This document shows positions 43,901-51,988 of a stretch of DNA of 64,000 nt, one piece after another. The stretch comes from Cohnella silvisoli (GTDB lineage: Bacteria; Bacillota; Bacilli; Paenibacillales; Paenibacillaceae): NCBI RefSeq assembly GCF_021190915.1, contig NZ_JAIOAP010000004.1:1-64000 (forward strand), read 5' to 3'. The notes beneath the pieces were generated by a model. The model had not been told where the DNA came from. It made no database searches and was given only the letters and a program-made list of their open reading frames with translations. The position numbers and the translations under genes are program-made. Position 1 is the stretch's first letter, and each line of letters opens with the position of its first letter.

Positions 43901-44398
43901 GCGATTCCGTCCACCGGAAGCTGGTTCGGGTACAGGACGGTAAAGATCCCGATGGGTATTCCGGCCGGTGCCACCTTGAGGTTCCAGCATGATACCGGAG
44001 ATATCGGCATCAACCTCGACCAAATCATCGTGAGCAATGGGCTTACGGTTCTCGAAGCGGAGTCGGGGAGTCTGTCGGGCCGTGCGTCCGTTTACAGCGA
44101 TCCGGCCGCTTCCGGAGGTCAGGGCGTGCAGAATCTCGATTTGAACGGAGACGCTCTGCAGTTCAATAACGTGCCAGCCGGCACGCAACTGACGCTAAGG
44201 TTCGCAACGCCAAATGCGGGCAATTACAGCATATACGTCAACGGTGTCAAAACAAGCGCCGCGATTCCGTCAACGGGAAGCTGGTTCGGGTATGGGACGG
44301 TAACGATCCCGATGGGTATCCCGGCCGGTGCCACCTTGAGGTTCCAGCATGATACAGGGAATATCGGCATCAACCTCGACGTCGTATATCTTCAGTAA
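40961..44398 (+). CDS. Secreted beta-helix glycan-active enzyme with four carbohydrate-binding repeats
   Basis: An 1,145-residue exported protein. The signal peptide ends near VSAAVQA. Residues ~30-650 form a right-handed parallel beta-helix (YYVSPNGSDTNPGTLAAPFR, LRTLYVNGKRAVMARGP and repeated NN-rich coils), like GH141 and pectate-lyase-fold enzymes; GH141 is my best guess. Residues ~670-1145 are four ~120-residue modules resembling CBM6/35 (VLEAEWGSMSGRA...DLNGDALQFNNVPAGTQLTL). The last three are nearly identical. It should bind and cut plant polysaccharide outside the cell, feeding the importer upstream. GGGAGG precedes ATG 40961, 24 bases after GH95. Confidence 0.85.
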   Translation: MKRFVMVTILSLLVCSIAPFLPTTEVSAAVQATYYVSPNGSDTNPGTLAAPFRTLEKARQAVRTVNGNMTGDIIVYFRGGQYPFTGPVNFDQADSGTNGYNVYYQAYPGEVPVFNGGTKVTGWTQTSGNIYQATLTRSAKLRTLYVNGKRAVMARGPVIAPQGGDGTYTISGTESWALSAGSTYSGIKFNASDLGSYARPSDVELVNQVGFSFHVVGLSDLTTSGSYRIAKLQMPMGAIALSEPQGWGMAFYQYNNNPANHFYVQNAYELLDQPGEFYFNRNTNTLYYYKRSNEDMSKAEVYAPTSEGMIRIGGTSRSNRVHHIVFQGITFANDHWSLMNVAGSVGATTVQANALYNKYVSDGNWHSVTYRNTDVMPATVEVASASDIQFVRNVFEHLGAGAITFGNDTVNSSIVGNRFSDISGSAITVGDPLNTYIGDGDFAANQEGAPTNISVQNNYVINASAEFLQTVPVTIIYTVNLNLANNLIVNSPYTAISLGWGWNNFAGYEAGVTPTDVASGNTIQNNRILSSMKLLHDGAAIYTVGKQTGTRITGNYMYDIGGVSYGNGIYTDQASSEMEIDHNVAENFNGVWWFVWGTYAYVSQLNVHDNYVDYATGNEGSYATSTTRTNNVAEPSAPPVSSWSSGAQAIINGAGLQSAYRDIASANGTVFEAEDGVKFGRAAVYDDTAAINGQGVQNLDLNGDALQFNNVPAGTQLTLKYATPNTGNYSLYVNGVKTSVSIASTGSWNTYGVKIVPVNIPEGASVKLQHDTGDIGINLDQIAVSYGHTVLEAEWGSMSGRASAYGDPAASGGQGVQYLDLNGDALQFNNVPAGTQLTLRYATPNTGNYSLYVNGIKTSAAIPPTGSWLGYGTVTIPMGIPAGATLRLQHDTGDIGINLDQIVVSNGSTVLEAESGSLSGRASVYSDAAASGGQGVQNLDLNGDALQFNNVPAGTQLTLRYATPNTGNYSLYINGVKISIAIPSTGSWFGYRTVKIPMGIPAGATLRFQHDTGDIGINLDQIIVSNGLTVLEAESGSLSGRASVYSDPAASGGQGVQNLDLNGDALQFNNVPAGTQLTLRFATPNAGNYSIYVNGVKTSAAIPSTGSWFGYGTVTIPMGIPAGATLRFQHDTGNIGINLDVVYLQ
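42966..44398 (+). repeat. Four tandem ~360-bp repeats encoding binding modules
   Basis: Units start near 42966, 43325, 43685 and 44045 with exact 360-base spacing. Units 2-4 are almost identical at the DNA level, while unit 1 has drifted in its second half. The similarity at DNA level points to recent duplication or gene conversion and makes the tract prone to recombination and assembly error. Confidence 0.9.
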
Positions 44399-44420
44399 GG
44401 AGATACGAGGAAAGCGATAA

Positions 44421-44470
44421 CAAACAGCCTCGGCTCGATTGCGGATCAAGCCGAGGCTGTTTGTTTTTTT
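44421..44470 (+). terminator. Strong terminator of the polysaccharide operon
   Basis: CAAACAGCCTCGGCT (44421-44435) and AGCCGAGGCTGTTTG (44449-44463) form a perfect 15-base stem followed by seven Ts. Confidence 0.92.
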
Positions 44471-44496
44471 CGGTGTTCAACTGAACCAGATCAAGA

Positions 44497-45402
44497 TCAG
44501 TCCGCAGCGATCTTCTCCGCATACTGCTCGAAACCGTTGGCCAGCGCTTCTGCGGTGAGCCGACCCGCATGCACGAGCATGCCATAACGCAGACGGAGCA
44601 ATTCACCCGGCGGCAGATCGAACGCTTCCTCGAACAGAAAGGCGGATTGCAAAAACTGCAATTCAGGGGTATTCCACACATAAAAAGGAGAAGAGAAACG
44701 GAGATTGCCGGGATGATCGTACATGCAGATCCCGCCGAAAATATCCTTTCCGCCGTCCAGCGGTCCTGCAAAATCGCACCACTTGGCTTTCATTCCATGC
44801 GCTTGCTCGACTGTGCTCCCGCCTTCCGAATTCGCGATCGCCGCAGCAGCCATGCTTCGGACCGGCCGGAACGACATTCCCGCATAGCCGCCCCAAGAGA
44901 ATGTCTCCGGCGGCGTTCGGTCGAAACGGAGAACTTTCGCTGTCGCGTTGCGGAAGGTCGTGTCCATTGCAATCCAATACCCGCAGGCGGGGGCCGGTCT
45001 GTCCGCTGCGTCCCAGTCTGAGATGCGTATCGACCGTTCCTCTTCCATCAGCAGCGTGTGATCTTCACCGCATTCCCAGACCAGCTTCTGCTGCAGATGG
45101 ACGCCATTCTCTCCTGCATTAGCGGTGATGTTGTCAATCGTGCGCATTTTTCCGCTGTCGGCGGCGGGCTCATTTTCCTCCCAGAAATTGAATCCGTTGA
45201 TCAACTTCCACGCGAAATACAAGCCGTGATGCCAGTAATGATCGTAAGGCGAATCGAGCGTCAACACATGCCCGCCCGGCAGCCGGACGGGATGAAAATA
45301 GCTTTTTGGCTTATCCTCTCCATACTGGTAGGTCAGCAGATGCTCCGCACCCTTGTAAATGTCAATTCTCTTGCCCGGATCGTGTATGCAGCCCCAAGTC
45401 AT
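44497..45402 (-). CDS. DUF6807/PmoA-like family protein
   Basis: A 301-residue protein with the PmoA-like pattern SYFHPVRLPGGHVLTLDSPY, then DHYWHHGLYFAW (~55-75), and later ETFSWGGYAGMSFRP (~165). Many such genes sit next to Gfo/Idh/MocA dehydrogenases and sugar isomerases, where they are thought to act on sugar derivatives, with no proven reaction. Here it is followed at a distance by an AraC regulator and an isomerase/dehydrogenase pair. The start is at 45402, with AAGGAGG about ten bases upstream on the same strand. Confidence 0.75.
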   Translation of the reverse strand: MTWGCIHDPGKRIDIYKGAEHLLTYQYGEDKPKSYFHPVRLPGGHVLTLDSPYDHYWHHGLYFAWKLINGFNFWEENEPAADSGKMRTIDNITANAGENGVHLQQKLVWECGEDHTLLMEEERSIRISDWDAADRPAPACGYWIAMDTTFRNATAKVLRFDRTPPETFSWGGYAGMSFRPVRSMAAAAIANSEGGSTVEQAHGMKAKWCDFAGPLDGGKDIFGGICMYDHPGNLRFSSPFYVWNTPELQFLQSAFLFEEAFDLPPGELLRLRYGMLVHAGRLTAEALANGFEQYAEKIAAD

Positions 45403-45499
45403 ATCGGGCTACCTCCTTAAGGCATATTTGCCGATTTGTTGTACAGTACGAGTATAAAGGTCTATACGGCACGCAGGAATGGGAATAGCGCGCCACTTT

Positions 45500-46405
45500 T
45501 TAACCATTTGTTGCTGAGGGTGGCTTTAGCCGGTATTGGGAAGGCGACAGCGAAGTCCAGCGCTTGAACTGCCTGCTGAAGTGATAGACGGAGGAGAAGC
45601 TTAGCATCCGGGATATCTCTTCTACAGCCAGATTGGTCAGCAGCAACAATTCCTTGGCCTTCTTCAGCTTGAGATTGGAGTAATATTGCCGGGGCGAGAC
45701 GCCGAAAACTTTGGTGAAGATACGCGTACATTGACTGCGGCTTAGCCCGACGGCTTCGTATACCTCGGACATGCTCAACGACTCCAGCACATGGGATTCA
45801 AGAATTCCGCGGACGTTATCGGCCATTGTCAGATCCTGTTTGGAAATATCCTGATATTCTCCAGACAAAGCAGTCTCGCTTACTCTTACCTGCCGAATAT
45901 ATTCCGAAATGATCTGCAGAATGCACGCTTGAAACGTAAGCTTATCGCTCTCATCCAACTGGAGAGCCAACCGCATGTCTCTCTCGATGAAACGATTGCG
46001 GCTGATATTCGATTGGAGCAAGTTGTTGATCGTAAGCGTCAAGTCCTTCAGCTTCATGTTCCCGGCCAGCTTAGCCGGCACATGGATCAGTGCGGATCGC
46101 TTCAGCAGCCGCCGCAGTCCGGGATCGTCGATATCGAAATGGATCGCCATATAAGAGAAGTGATGATCCGGCGAGCTCGTCGTGCCGTGTTTTACACCCG
46201 GTTTCAGGAACATCCAGTCTCCTGCGCCATAGACGAAAGTCTCTCTGCCGATCCGCTGCTCGGCCAATCCTTCGATGCAGAACGTTAGCTCGAAGATATC
46301 GTGATGGGAATCTTCCAATGTCCACCCCGGCTCTTCAACTCCGAAGATAAAGCCATGAATAAAGATGTTGCTGTTGATATCGGGCACTGTGATATGCGTT
46401 CGCAT
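45500..46405 (-). CDS. AraC-family regulator
   Basis: A 301-residue regulator. The N-terminal cupin-type sensor (HDIFELTFCIEGLAEQRIG, ~40-60) is followed by a C-terminal AraC domain (~190-295; LSMSEVYEAVGLSRSQCTRI and EISRMLSFSSVYHFSRQFKR, SPSQYR). It is divergent from the isomerase at 46569 across 163 bases, and its gene is read in the same direction as the DUF6807 gene downstream. It likely activates these sugar-processing genes. Confidence 0.92.
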   Translation of the reverse strand: MRTHITVPDINSNIFIHGFIFGVEEPGWTLEDSHHDIFELTFCIEGLAEQRIGRETFVYGAGDWMFLKPGVKHGTTSSPDHHFSYMAIHFDIDDPGLRRLLKRSALIHVPAKLAGNMKLKDLTLTINNLLQSNISRNRFIERDMRLALQLDESDKLTFQACILQIISEYIRQVRVSETALSGEYQDISKQDLTMADNVRGILESHVLESLSMSEVYEAVGLSRSQCTRIFTKVFGVSPRQYYSNLKLKKAKELLLLTNLAVEEISRMLSFSSVYHFSRQFKRWTSLSPSQYRLKPPSATNG

Positions 46406-46568
46406 GCTTGTCCCTCCCTGTATGAAGCGTGACGCCCCTATTCTAACACAGGCCGGTTTTGCTACAAAAGGTTAAAAAGACTCGCACTTTCGCTATTTCT
46501 TTGAAAACCGGTTTCCCCAATAATGTAAGGGAAAGGTCAAATCCAAATGAACGGAGGAATTTTTTTTT

Positions 46569-47420
46569 ATGCCTATGAAAGTCGGATGTTTTGCTCTGAT
46601 CGATCCCTTTACCGTGTTGGAACACCAACTGAAACGAATCGCGGATATGGGCTTCCGTTACGCCGATATTACCGACAATCGCGACGGCGCCCAGCTTGGC
46701 GTCGAGTTCGGTTTTGCCGCGACGGCAAGCCTCGATGCGAATCCCTTTGATCTCAAGCGTTTGTTCGAGCAAGCCGGGCTTACCATCACCACGTTCTGCG
46801 CACATGCAAACCTTCTGGATCCTTCCGCTCCCTGGCGATATGGCACATCGCAAATCATTAAGGCCATCCGCTCCGCTGCCGCGATCGGCATCGAGTATGT
46901 GATTACGACTGAAGGTGAGCCGTCAACGGCATTCGGTCACAACCTGACGGAAGATCAGAAGGTGTTTTCTGTTATAGAGAAGCTTCAGGAGCCGCTCCGG
47001 GTCGCCAAGGATCACGGAATTTCCCTCCTGCTTGAGCCGCACGGCGAGCTGACCGACTCTGTCGCCGGGCTCGAGAAGTTGATTCACGGACTGGGAGATC
47101 CCGATCATCTTGGCATTAACCTGGACACCGGAAACAGCTGGCTCGGCGGGGCGGACCCGGTCGAAATGGCCAAAGTATTCGCTTCAAAAATCAAGCACGT
47201 CCACTGGAAAGATCTCCTGAAAGAGATGGAATCCAAGCGTGGGACAACCTACGGCTGCGGCATGAGCGTCATTCCGCTTGGCACCGGAGCGATCGATATC
47301 GAGGGTGTGTACCGGGTGCTGGAGAAGGCAGGTTTCAATGGACATACGACATTGGAAATCGCCGGAGACGCTGCCGTGCTGGAGAGTTACGCTTACCTGA
47401 AACGGCTGGGTGCCGAGTAA
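46569..47420 (+). CDS. Sugar phosphate isomerase/epimerase
   Basis: A 283-residue AP-endonuclease-2-fold TIM barrel. Key segments are YVITTEGEPSTAFG (~115), SLLLEPHGELTDS (~155), LGINLDTGNSWLGG (~180), KHVHWKD (~210) and HTTLEIAGD (~260). GGAGG is 11 bases upstream of ATG 46569. It is followed after 29 bases by a Gfo/Idh/MocA dehydrogenase, so the two act together, as in the 15.2-17.1 kb pair. Confidence 0.88.
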   Translation: MPMKVGCFALIDPFTVLEHQLKRIADMGFRYADITDNRDGAQLGVEFGFAATASLDANPFDLKRLFEQAGLTITTFCAHANLLDPSAPWRYGTSQIIKAIRSAAAIGIEYVITTEGEPSTAFGHNLTEDQKVFSVIEKLQEPLRVAKDHGISLLLEPHGELTDSVAGLEKLIHGLGDPDHLGINLDTGNSWLGGADPVEMAKVFASKIKHVHWKDLLKEMESKRGTTYGCGMSVIPLGTGAIDIEGVYRVLEKAGFNGHTTLEIAGDAAVLESYAYLKRLGAE

Positions 47421-47449
47421 GACATGCCATGAAAAGAGGAGAGAACGCA

Positions 47450-48472
47450 GTGTTGAAACTAGGTGTCGTTGGATTGGGATTAGGGATGACGCATGTAGAC
47501 GCAGCTCAACAATGTGGAGAGGAAGTTGCCTTAGTCGCGATATGTGACGCAAATCGTGATCGCCTCCAAGCCGTGAATGGCGATATCCGGCGTTTTACCG
47601 ATTATGGTACATTTCTGCGCGAGTCCGGTGCGGATGCTCTGGTGCTTGCCGTCCCGCACGATCTTCACGCAAAAATGACACTCGAGGCGATGGAGCATGG
47701 AAAACACGTGTTGCTCGAGAAACCGATGTCGACCTCGGTCGCCGACGGTGAACGGATGGTGGCATCGGCGAAAGAACGGGGCCTATCCTTCATGATCGCC
47801 CAGAATTGGCGATATACGCCTTGGTGCCGGCAGATTAAAAGCATTATTGACAGCGGAGAGTTGGGCAATATCCGGATGATTCGTTCGGATTGGGTGCTGA
47901 ACTTTCATGATTTTTATCCAAAAGGAACGTGGATATACGATGGGCAACGCGGTGGAGGCGGGGCTGTGATTGGTCTCGTTGTGCACAATTTGGATTATTT
48001 GCGGTTTCTGTTCGGCGAGGTGCGGAAGGTGTACGCACAACATCTTTATACGGATGAGTGGTCCTCGAACAGGGCAGAGAATATGTCGATGATCCAGTTC
48101 GAATTTGAATCGGGTGCTCTTGGACAGATGCTTACCTCATATACTCCTTTCATCAATCAAGATTCTGGTCCTCTTCAGGTGTACGGCGATCAAGGCATGT
48201 TAACGGCCAAGCGCATGTTCCCCGAGCATATTTACGTCACTTCCTCAAGCCGTACCTCGGCAGAGAAGGCGGTTGATCGCCGGTTTGACGAGGTTTCGGT
48301 GGAGCCGGGCGAACCTTTTGCTGTAACGCAGTTGCGGCATTTCGCCGAGTGCGTGAAGACCGGAAACAAACCGATCTCAAGCGGCGAAGATAATCTTGGG
48401 ACAATTCGGCTGGTAGAGAGCATCTACGAATCCGCGAGGACGGGCGAGCCGGTGCTCGTTGGCTGTCTTTGA
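47450..48472 (+). CDS. Gfo/Idh/MocA-family oxidoreductase
   Basis: A ~340-residue NAD(P)-dependent dehydrogenase with Rossmann motif LGVVGLGLGMTHVDAA and the EKP motif GKHVLLEKPMSTSV (~95). AGAGGAGAG precedes GTG 47450 at good spacing; an ATG at 47429 lies upstream of that site. It works with the preceding isomerase on a sugar or cyclitol. A paralogous pair is at 15.2-17.1 kb but with low similarity. Confidence 0.9.
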   Translation: MLKLGVVGLGLGMTHVDAAQQCGEEVALVAICDANRDRLQAVNGDIRRFTDYGTFLRESGADALVLAVPHDLHAKMTLEAMEHGKHVLLEKPMSTSVADGERMVASAKERGLSFMIAQNWRYTPWCRQIKSIIDSGELGNIRMIRSDWVLNFHDFYPKGTWIYDGQRGGGGAVIGLVVHNLDYLRFLFGEVRKVYAQHLYTDEWSSNRAENMSMIQFEFESGALGQMLTSYTPFINQDSGPLQVYGDQGMLTAKRMFPEHIYVTSSSRTSAEKAVDRRFDEVSVEPGEPFAVTQLRHFAECVKTGNKPISSGEDNLGTIRLVESIYESARTGEPVLVGCL

Positions 48473-48609
48473 ATTGGATAAGACTTTTAACCTATGATTC
48501 CTGAACCGATAAAGCCGATTTCCTCCCCGGCTTGCCTCAGCAGTAGAAAAGCAGTATTCGCCAAGCCGAACAACTGCAAGTGATTAAAAAAGAAAAAAGG
48601 AACATGCTT

Positions 48610-48948
48610 ATGTCTACTATCAAATCGAACCCGCTTACGGGATTCATCATCCGCGGCGGCCTGAAGCGGACTGCCGAGAAGTTGAAAGGCGGGCGAGCGA
48701 CAACTGTCGCCTTTATCGGGGGATCCGTTACGGTGGGAGCAGGGGCGTCCGACGGCGAATGTACCGGTTATCGGGCGTTGACTTGCAATTATTTGCAAAG
48801 CCGTTTCCCGGACGTCGCCTTCACGTTTGCTAACGCGGCCATCGGAGGGACCGACTCGGCGTTGGCCTTCATTCGGTTTTTCAAAAAACATAATCATCTC
48901 ACCCCGCAGGAATACCGGACGATGTCGCATAACCAGCATAATACTTAA
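48610..48948 (+). pseudogene. Truncated SGNH/GDSL hydrolase
   Basis: ATG 48610 follows AAGGAAC. The peptide carries the GGSVTVGAGASD nucleophile motif (~38) and the ANAAIGGTDSALAFIR block, then runs into an unrelated tail and stops after 112 codons. The catalytic Asp-His block at the C-terminus is missing; full SGNH enzymes have 200-350 residues. Its end is next to the leftward AraC gene's stop (overlap of four bases), so the 3' part was probably lost by deletion. A complete SGNH gene occurs at 51989. Confidence 0.8.
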
Positions 48949-49796
48949 TTGTCTTTATCGAGTCTTCTCAACTGCTTGCGCCATTCGGCCGGGCTTTGCC
49001 CGTAAGCTTGCTTGAATAGCCGGGTGAAATAATGGACGCTGTTGAAGCCGGTTACTTCTATGATGGCGCTGATCGGCATATCGCTTCCGGACAAATAGCG
49101 GACGGCTGCTTTAAGACGAAGGTCGCGGAGATAATCGAAAGGGGTTGTCTTCGTCTGTTTCTTGAACATTCGGACGAGATAGGAAGGGTGCAAATGCGCC
49201 AACTCGGCCAGCGTTTCAAGGGTTATGTTTTCTTTATAGCGCCAATCCATGTAATTGATCAGCATGTCTGCCACCTCATGGGGCTTCCGTTTGGTCTTCA
49301 AGACGCTGGAAGGCAACTCGTTCGAGGTACTGTCCAGAATGTGCGCGATCAGCTTGTACGTCTTCTGGATTTCAAGCAGGCACACCTCATCGAGGTTCGG
49401 ATCTTGATGCGCCGCTCCCGTAGACTGAAGGTGATAGACAAAATCTAACGATTGAACGATTGAGGATGCCAGTAACGTCTTCGAATAGATGTCCTTACGC
49501 GACTGCATGAAGTTCCATTGGTTCACTTGTTTGTCCGTGAAAGGGAATTGGTCCCAGTCGGCGAGTTCCACGAAACGGAACTTGGCTTCCGAGTGCAAGC
49601 TTGTCAGTTCATGAGGCGTGGATACGGACATGATGAATACAGCCGGCGCCTCCGCTTCGCATACGTTGTCCGTCCATCGAAATCGCACCTTGCCCCCGGT
49701 AATATGAAGGATTTCATAGATGGACGGATGCATCCCCCCGCCCGGAATATCAGCTGACTTGGAGATCGAGCCAGCGCTGCACAGACGGATCTTCAT
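48945..49796 (-). CDS. AraC-family regulator
   Basis: A 283-residue regulator with a cupin-like sensor (SIYEILHITGGKVRFRW) and an AraC DNA-binding domain at ~180-280 (ITLETLAELAHLHPSYLVRM and AIIEVTGFNSVHYFTRLFKQ, SPAEWR). ATG 49796 follows GAGGAGG; an upstream in-frame start at 49829 is less supported. It is divergent from the two zinc-type dehydrogenases and the SGNH hydrolase, which it likely controls. The 183-base gap carries two CGTGCAAAG direct repeats. Confidence 0.92.
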   Translation of the reverse strand: MKIRLCSAGSISKSADIPGGGMHPSIYEILHITGGKVRFRWTDNVCEAEAPAVFIMSVSTPHELTSLHSEAKFRFVELADWDQFPFTDKQVNQWNFMQSRKDIYSKTLLASSIVQSLDFVYHLQSTGAAHQDPNLDEVCLLEIQKTYKLIAHILDSTSNELPSSVLKTKRKPHEVADMLINYMDWRYKENITLETLAELAHLHPSYLVRMFKKQTKTTPFDYLRDLRLKAAVRYLSGSDMPISAIIEVTGFNSVHYFTRLFKQAYGQSPAEWRKQLRRLDKDN

Positions 49797-49832
49797 CACA
49801 ACTTCCTCCTCTGAAATAAAAAATGTCAATAT

Positions 49833-49918
49833 CGTGCAAAGCCATTATCGAAATACCCGCAATATTCCTTGTTGAATAAAATAAACATAGATCCGGTATA
49901 GGGATATACCGTGCAAAG
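49833..49918. promoter_or_regulatory. Direct repeats in the AraC/dehydrogenase gap
   Basis: CGTGCAAAG occurs at 49833-49841 and 49910-49918, 77 bases apart and in the same orientation. AraC-type regulators bind direct half-sites, so these are candidate sites for the adjacent regulator. Confidence 0.4.
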
Positions 49919-49991
49919 ACGATCCTTCATCCCCATTGTACACTTAAACCAGTTAGGTCAAAATACTTTGGGGTAAAGGATGTTGATTAAG

Positions 49992-50960
49992 TTGAAAGCA
50001 TTGCAGATTATCGGAAAAGATTCATTCGAAATTATAGACCTACCGTTGGCGGAACCGCACGAGGATCAAGTGACGGTTCGCATCGAGATTACATCCACTT
50101 GTCCGCGCTGGGATATCAGCATGATGGGGGGCAAGGATATGTTCGATGCGACCAAGCAACCCGACTATCCGTTGCTCCCCGGATTTCCCGGCCACGAGAT
50201 TGCGGGAACGGTCGTTGCGGTAGGCCGCGGAGTCCGTTCTTTGAAAGTGGGCGACCGAGTGGCTGCCCTGGAGCATCTGAGCGGAAACGGGGCTTACGCG
50301 GAGTACTTGAATTACCGCGAGCATGAGCTCATTAAGCTGCCCGATGCGGTTGAATGGAAACAAGCGGTATCGTTCGAGCTGTTGAAATGCGTATTGATTG
50401 GGCTGCTTCAGTTCGGCGACATTACCGGCAAATCGATGCTGGTGTCCGGCCTTGGGCCGGCAGGGATGTTAGCCATGCAGGCGGCCAAGCTGCTTGGAGC
50501 GGCGAGCGTAACGGCAGTGGATATTAACCGCGAGCGGATCGCTCTCGTGAACGGCTTGGGAATCGGGTTGGCGAAAAATACGGAGGAGTTGGGAGACGAG
50601 CGGTTCGACCTAGGCTACGATTGCGTGGGCGCTTCGGCTTCCGTGCAACAGCTGCTCGAGCGAGTCGACTCGCATCTGGTCATCTTCGGGGTGTTGAAGG
50701 GAGAAGTTCGCTACGGAGAGCATCTTTGGTTCAGGGGAACTAAGCTGGAATCGTACCGGTACCGGAAATTCGGCGAACAAGATCAAGCACTGCTGCTCGA
50801 TCTCGTCGTGAACAAGGGGTTAAACACGGAATGCCTGCAGACGCACCATGTTCCTTTTTACCGGTACGGGGAAACGGTTGAGCTGTTAAGAAAACAAGAA
50901 GCGATTAAAGTATACTCTTATCCCGCGACCGACTTCGTCGCCGCGCCTACAGGAGGTTAA
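49992..50960 (+). CDS. Zinc-type alcohol dehydrogenase-family protein
   Basis: A ~322-residue MDR-family dehydrogenase. GroES-like part: FPGHEIAGTVVAVGRGVRSL and KVGDRVAALEH (~60-100). Rossmann part: SMLVSGLGPAGMLAMQAAKLLGA (~150). The start is TTG 49992 (MKALQII) with AAAGG nine bases earlier; ATG 49980 is another option with poor spacing. It is followed by a related dehydrogenase two bases after its stop, so the two form an operon with the SGNH hydrolase. Confidence 0.85.
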   Translation: MKALQIIGKDSFEIIDLPLAEPHEDQVTVRIEITSTCPRWDISMMGGKDMFDATKQPDYPLLPGFPGHEIAGTVVAVGRGVRSLKVGDRVAALEHLSGNGAYAEYLNYREHELIKLPDAVEWKQAVSFELLKCVLIGLLQFGDITGKSMLVSGLGPAGMLAMQAAKLLGAASVTAVDINRERIALVNGLGIGLAKNTEELGDERFDLGYDCVGASASVQQLLERVDSHLVIFGVLKGEVRYGEHLWFRGTKLESYRYRKFGEQDQALLLDLVVNKGLNTECLQTHHVPFYRYGETVELLRKQEAIKVYSYPATDFVAAPTGG

Positions 50961-50961
50961 C

Positions 50962-51957
50962 ATGAGAGCAGAAGCCGTCGTATTTACGGGAGTGAGGCAA
51001 GTTCGCTACATGGAAGTCGAGGCGCCGGAACCGGGTCCGGAGGACGTCGTCATCGATCTGGAGTATTCATGGATTAGCAATGGGACGGAATCATCATTCC
51101 TATACGGAGAGAGGGTCTCGGGGGAACAAGTAACAAGACCGGGAGACGAACTGCCGTTCCCTCAAGTGGCCGGTTACCAGAAGGTCGGTATCGTACGAAG
51201 CTGTGGAGAACAAGTGCAAGGCTTGAAGCCGGGAGACCGGGTATTCGCGTCTATAAGCAAAGTGAACGGCATGAAGTTCGACTCCGGCGGCCACGTTAAT
51301 CCGTCCGTTACGCATAAGAGCCAGGTGTGGAAACTTCCCGAGGGCGTTGATCCGCTGGCTTATAGCGGCATGGTTCTTACGCAGGTCGGATACAATTGCG
51401 GTATCCGTCCGGCGGTCGCGCCGGGAGATCAAGCGGTTGTCATCGGCGACGGAATGGTCGGGCAATGGGCTGCCCAGACGCTCGCCCGTCGGGGGGCGGA
51501 AGTTACGGTACTCGGCCGCCATGATCGGAGATTGGCATTGCTTCCGCCATCTATTCACTCCTATAATCTTAAGAAAGAGCCTTTGGCACAATGGCTGGGC
51601 GATCGGGCGGACTTGGCAATCGTCGTCGATACCGTCGGTGCCATGGATACTTTCCGGCAGTTGAAGCCGGCCATGAAGCTGAACAGCCATCTCGTTTCGG
51701 CCGGATTCCTAGGTACGGCGGGAATGGTCGACATTCAAGAATTGCGGGCGCAAGAAATTACTTTGCATTGTCCCTCGGGGTGGACGGAAGAACGAATGAA
51801 TAATACACTTACAGGTATACACGAGGGTTGGCTTCAAACGACGCCGCTGATCACGAATAAGTTTCCGGCGGAAGAAGCAGAGGAAGCTTGGCGATTGATC
51901 ATGGATAAGTCTGAGTTTTTTCTAGGCGTCGTGTTGGAATGGAAAAGGATGAAATAA
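50962..51957 (+). CDS. MDR-family dehydrogenase
   Basis: A 331-residue protein related to zinc-type alcohol dehydrogenases: AGYQKVGIVRSCGEQVQGLK, PGDRVFASISKVNGMK, and the Rossmann motif AVVIGDGMVGQWAAQTLARRG. Bacterial homologues such as the BchC-like group often lack the structural zinc. It begins two bases after the previous gene with AGGAGG inside that gene's last codons. Both dehydrogenases likely process the same sugar alcohol or a derivative. Confidence 0.85.
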   Translation: MRAEAVVFTGVRQVRYMEVEAPEPGPEDVVIDLEYSWISNGTESSFLYGERVSGEQVTRPGDELPFPQVAGYQKVGIVRSCGEQVQGLKPGDRVFASISKVNGMKFDSGGHVNPSVTHKSQVWKLPEGVDPLAYSGMVLTQVGYNCGIRPAVAPGDQAVVIGDGMVGQWAAQTLARRGAEVTVLGRHDRRLALLPPSIHSYNLKKEPLAQWLGDRADLAIVVDTVGAMDTFRQLKPAMKLNSHLVSAGFLGTAGMVDIQELRAQEITLHCPSGWTEERMNNTLTGIHEGWLQTTPLITNKFPAEEAEEAWRLIMDKSEFFLGVVLEWKRMK

Positions 51958-51988
51958 CGAGGGAATCAAAAGGGAGTGGACATTACAG

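Noticed and set aside
48490..48580. A 29-codon frame before the truncated SGNH gene
   Set aside because: Too short, no ribosome site and no recognisable pattern.
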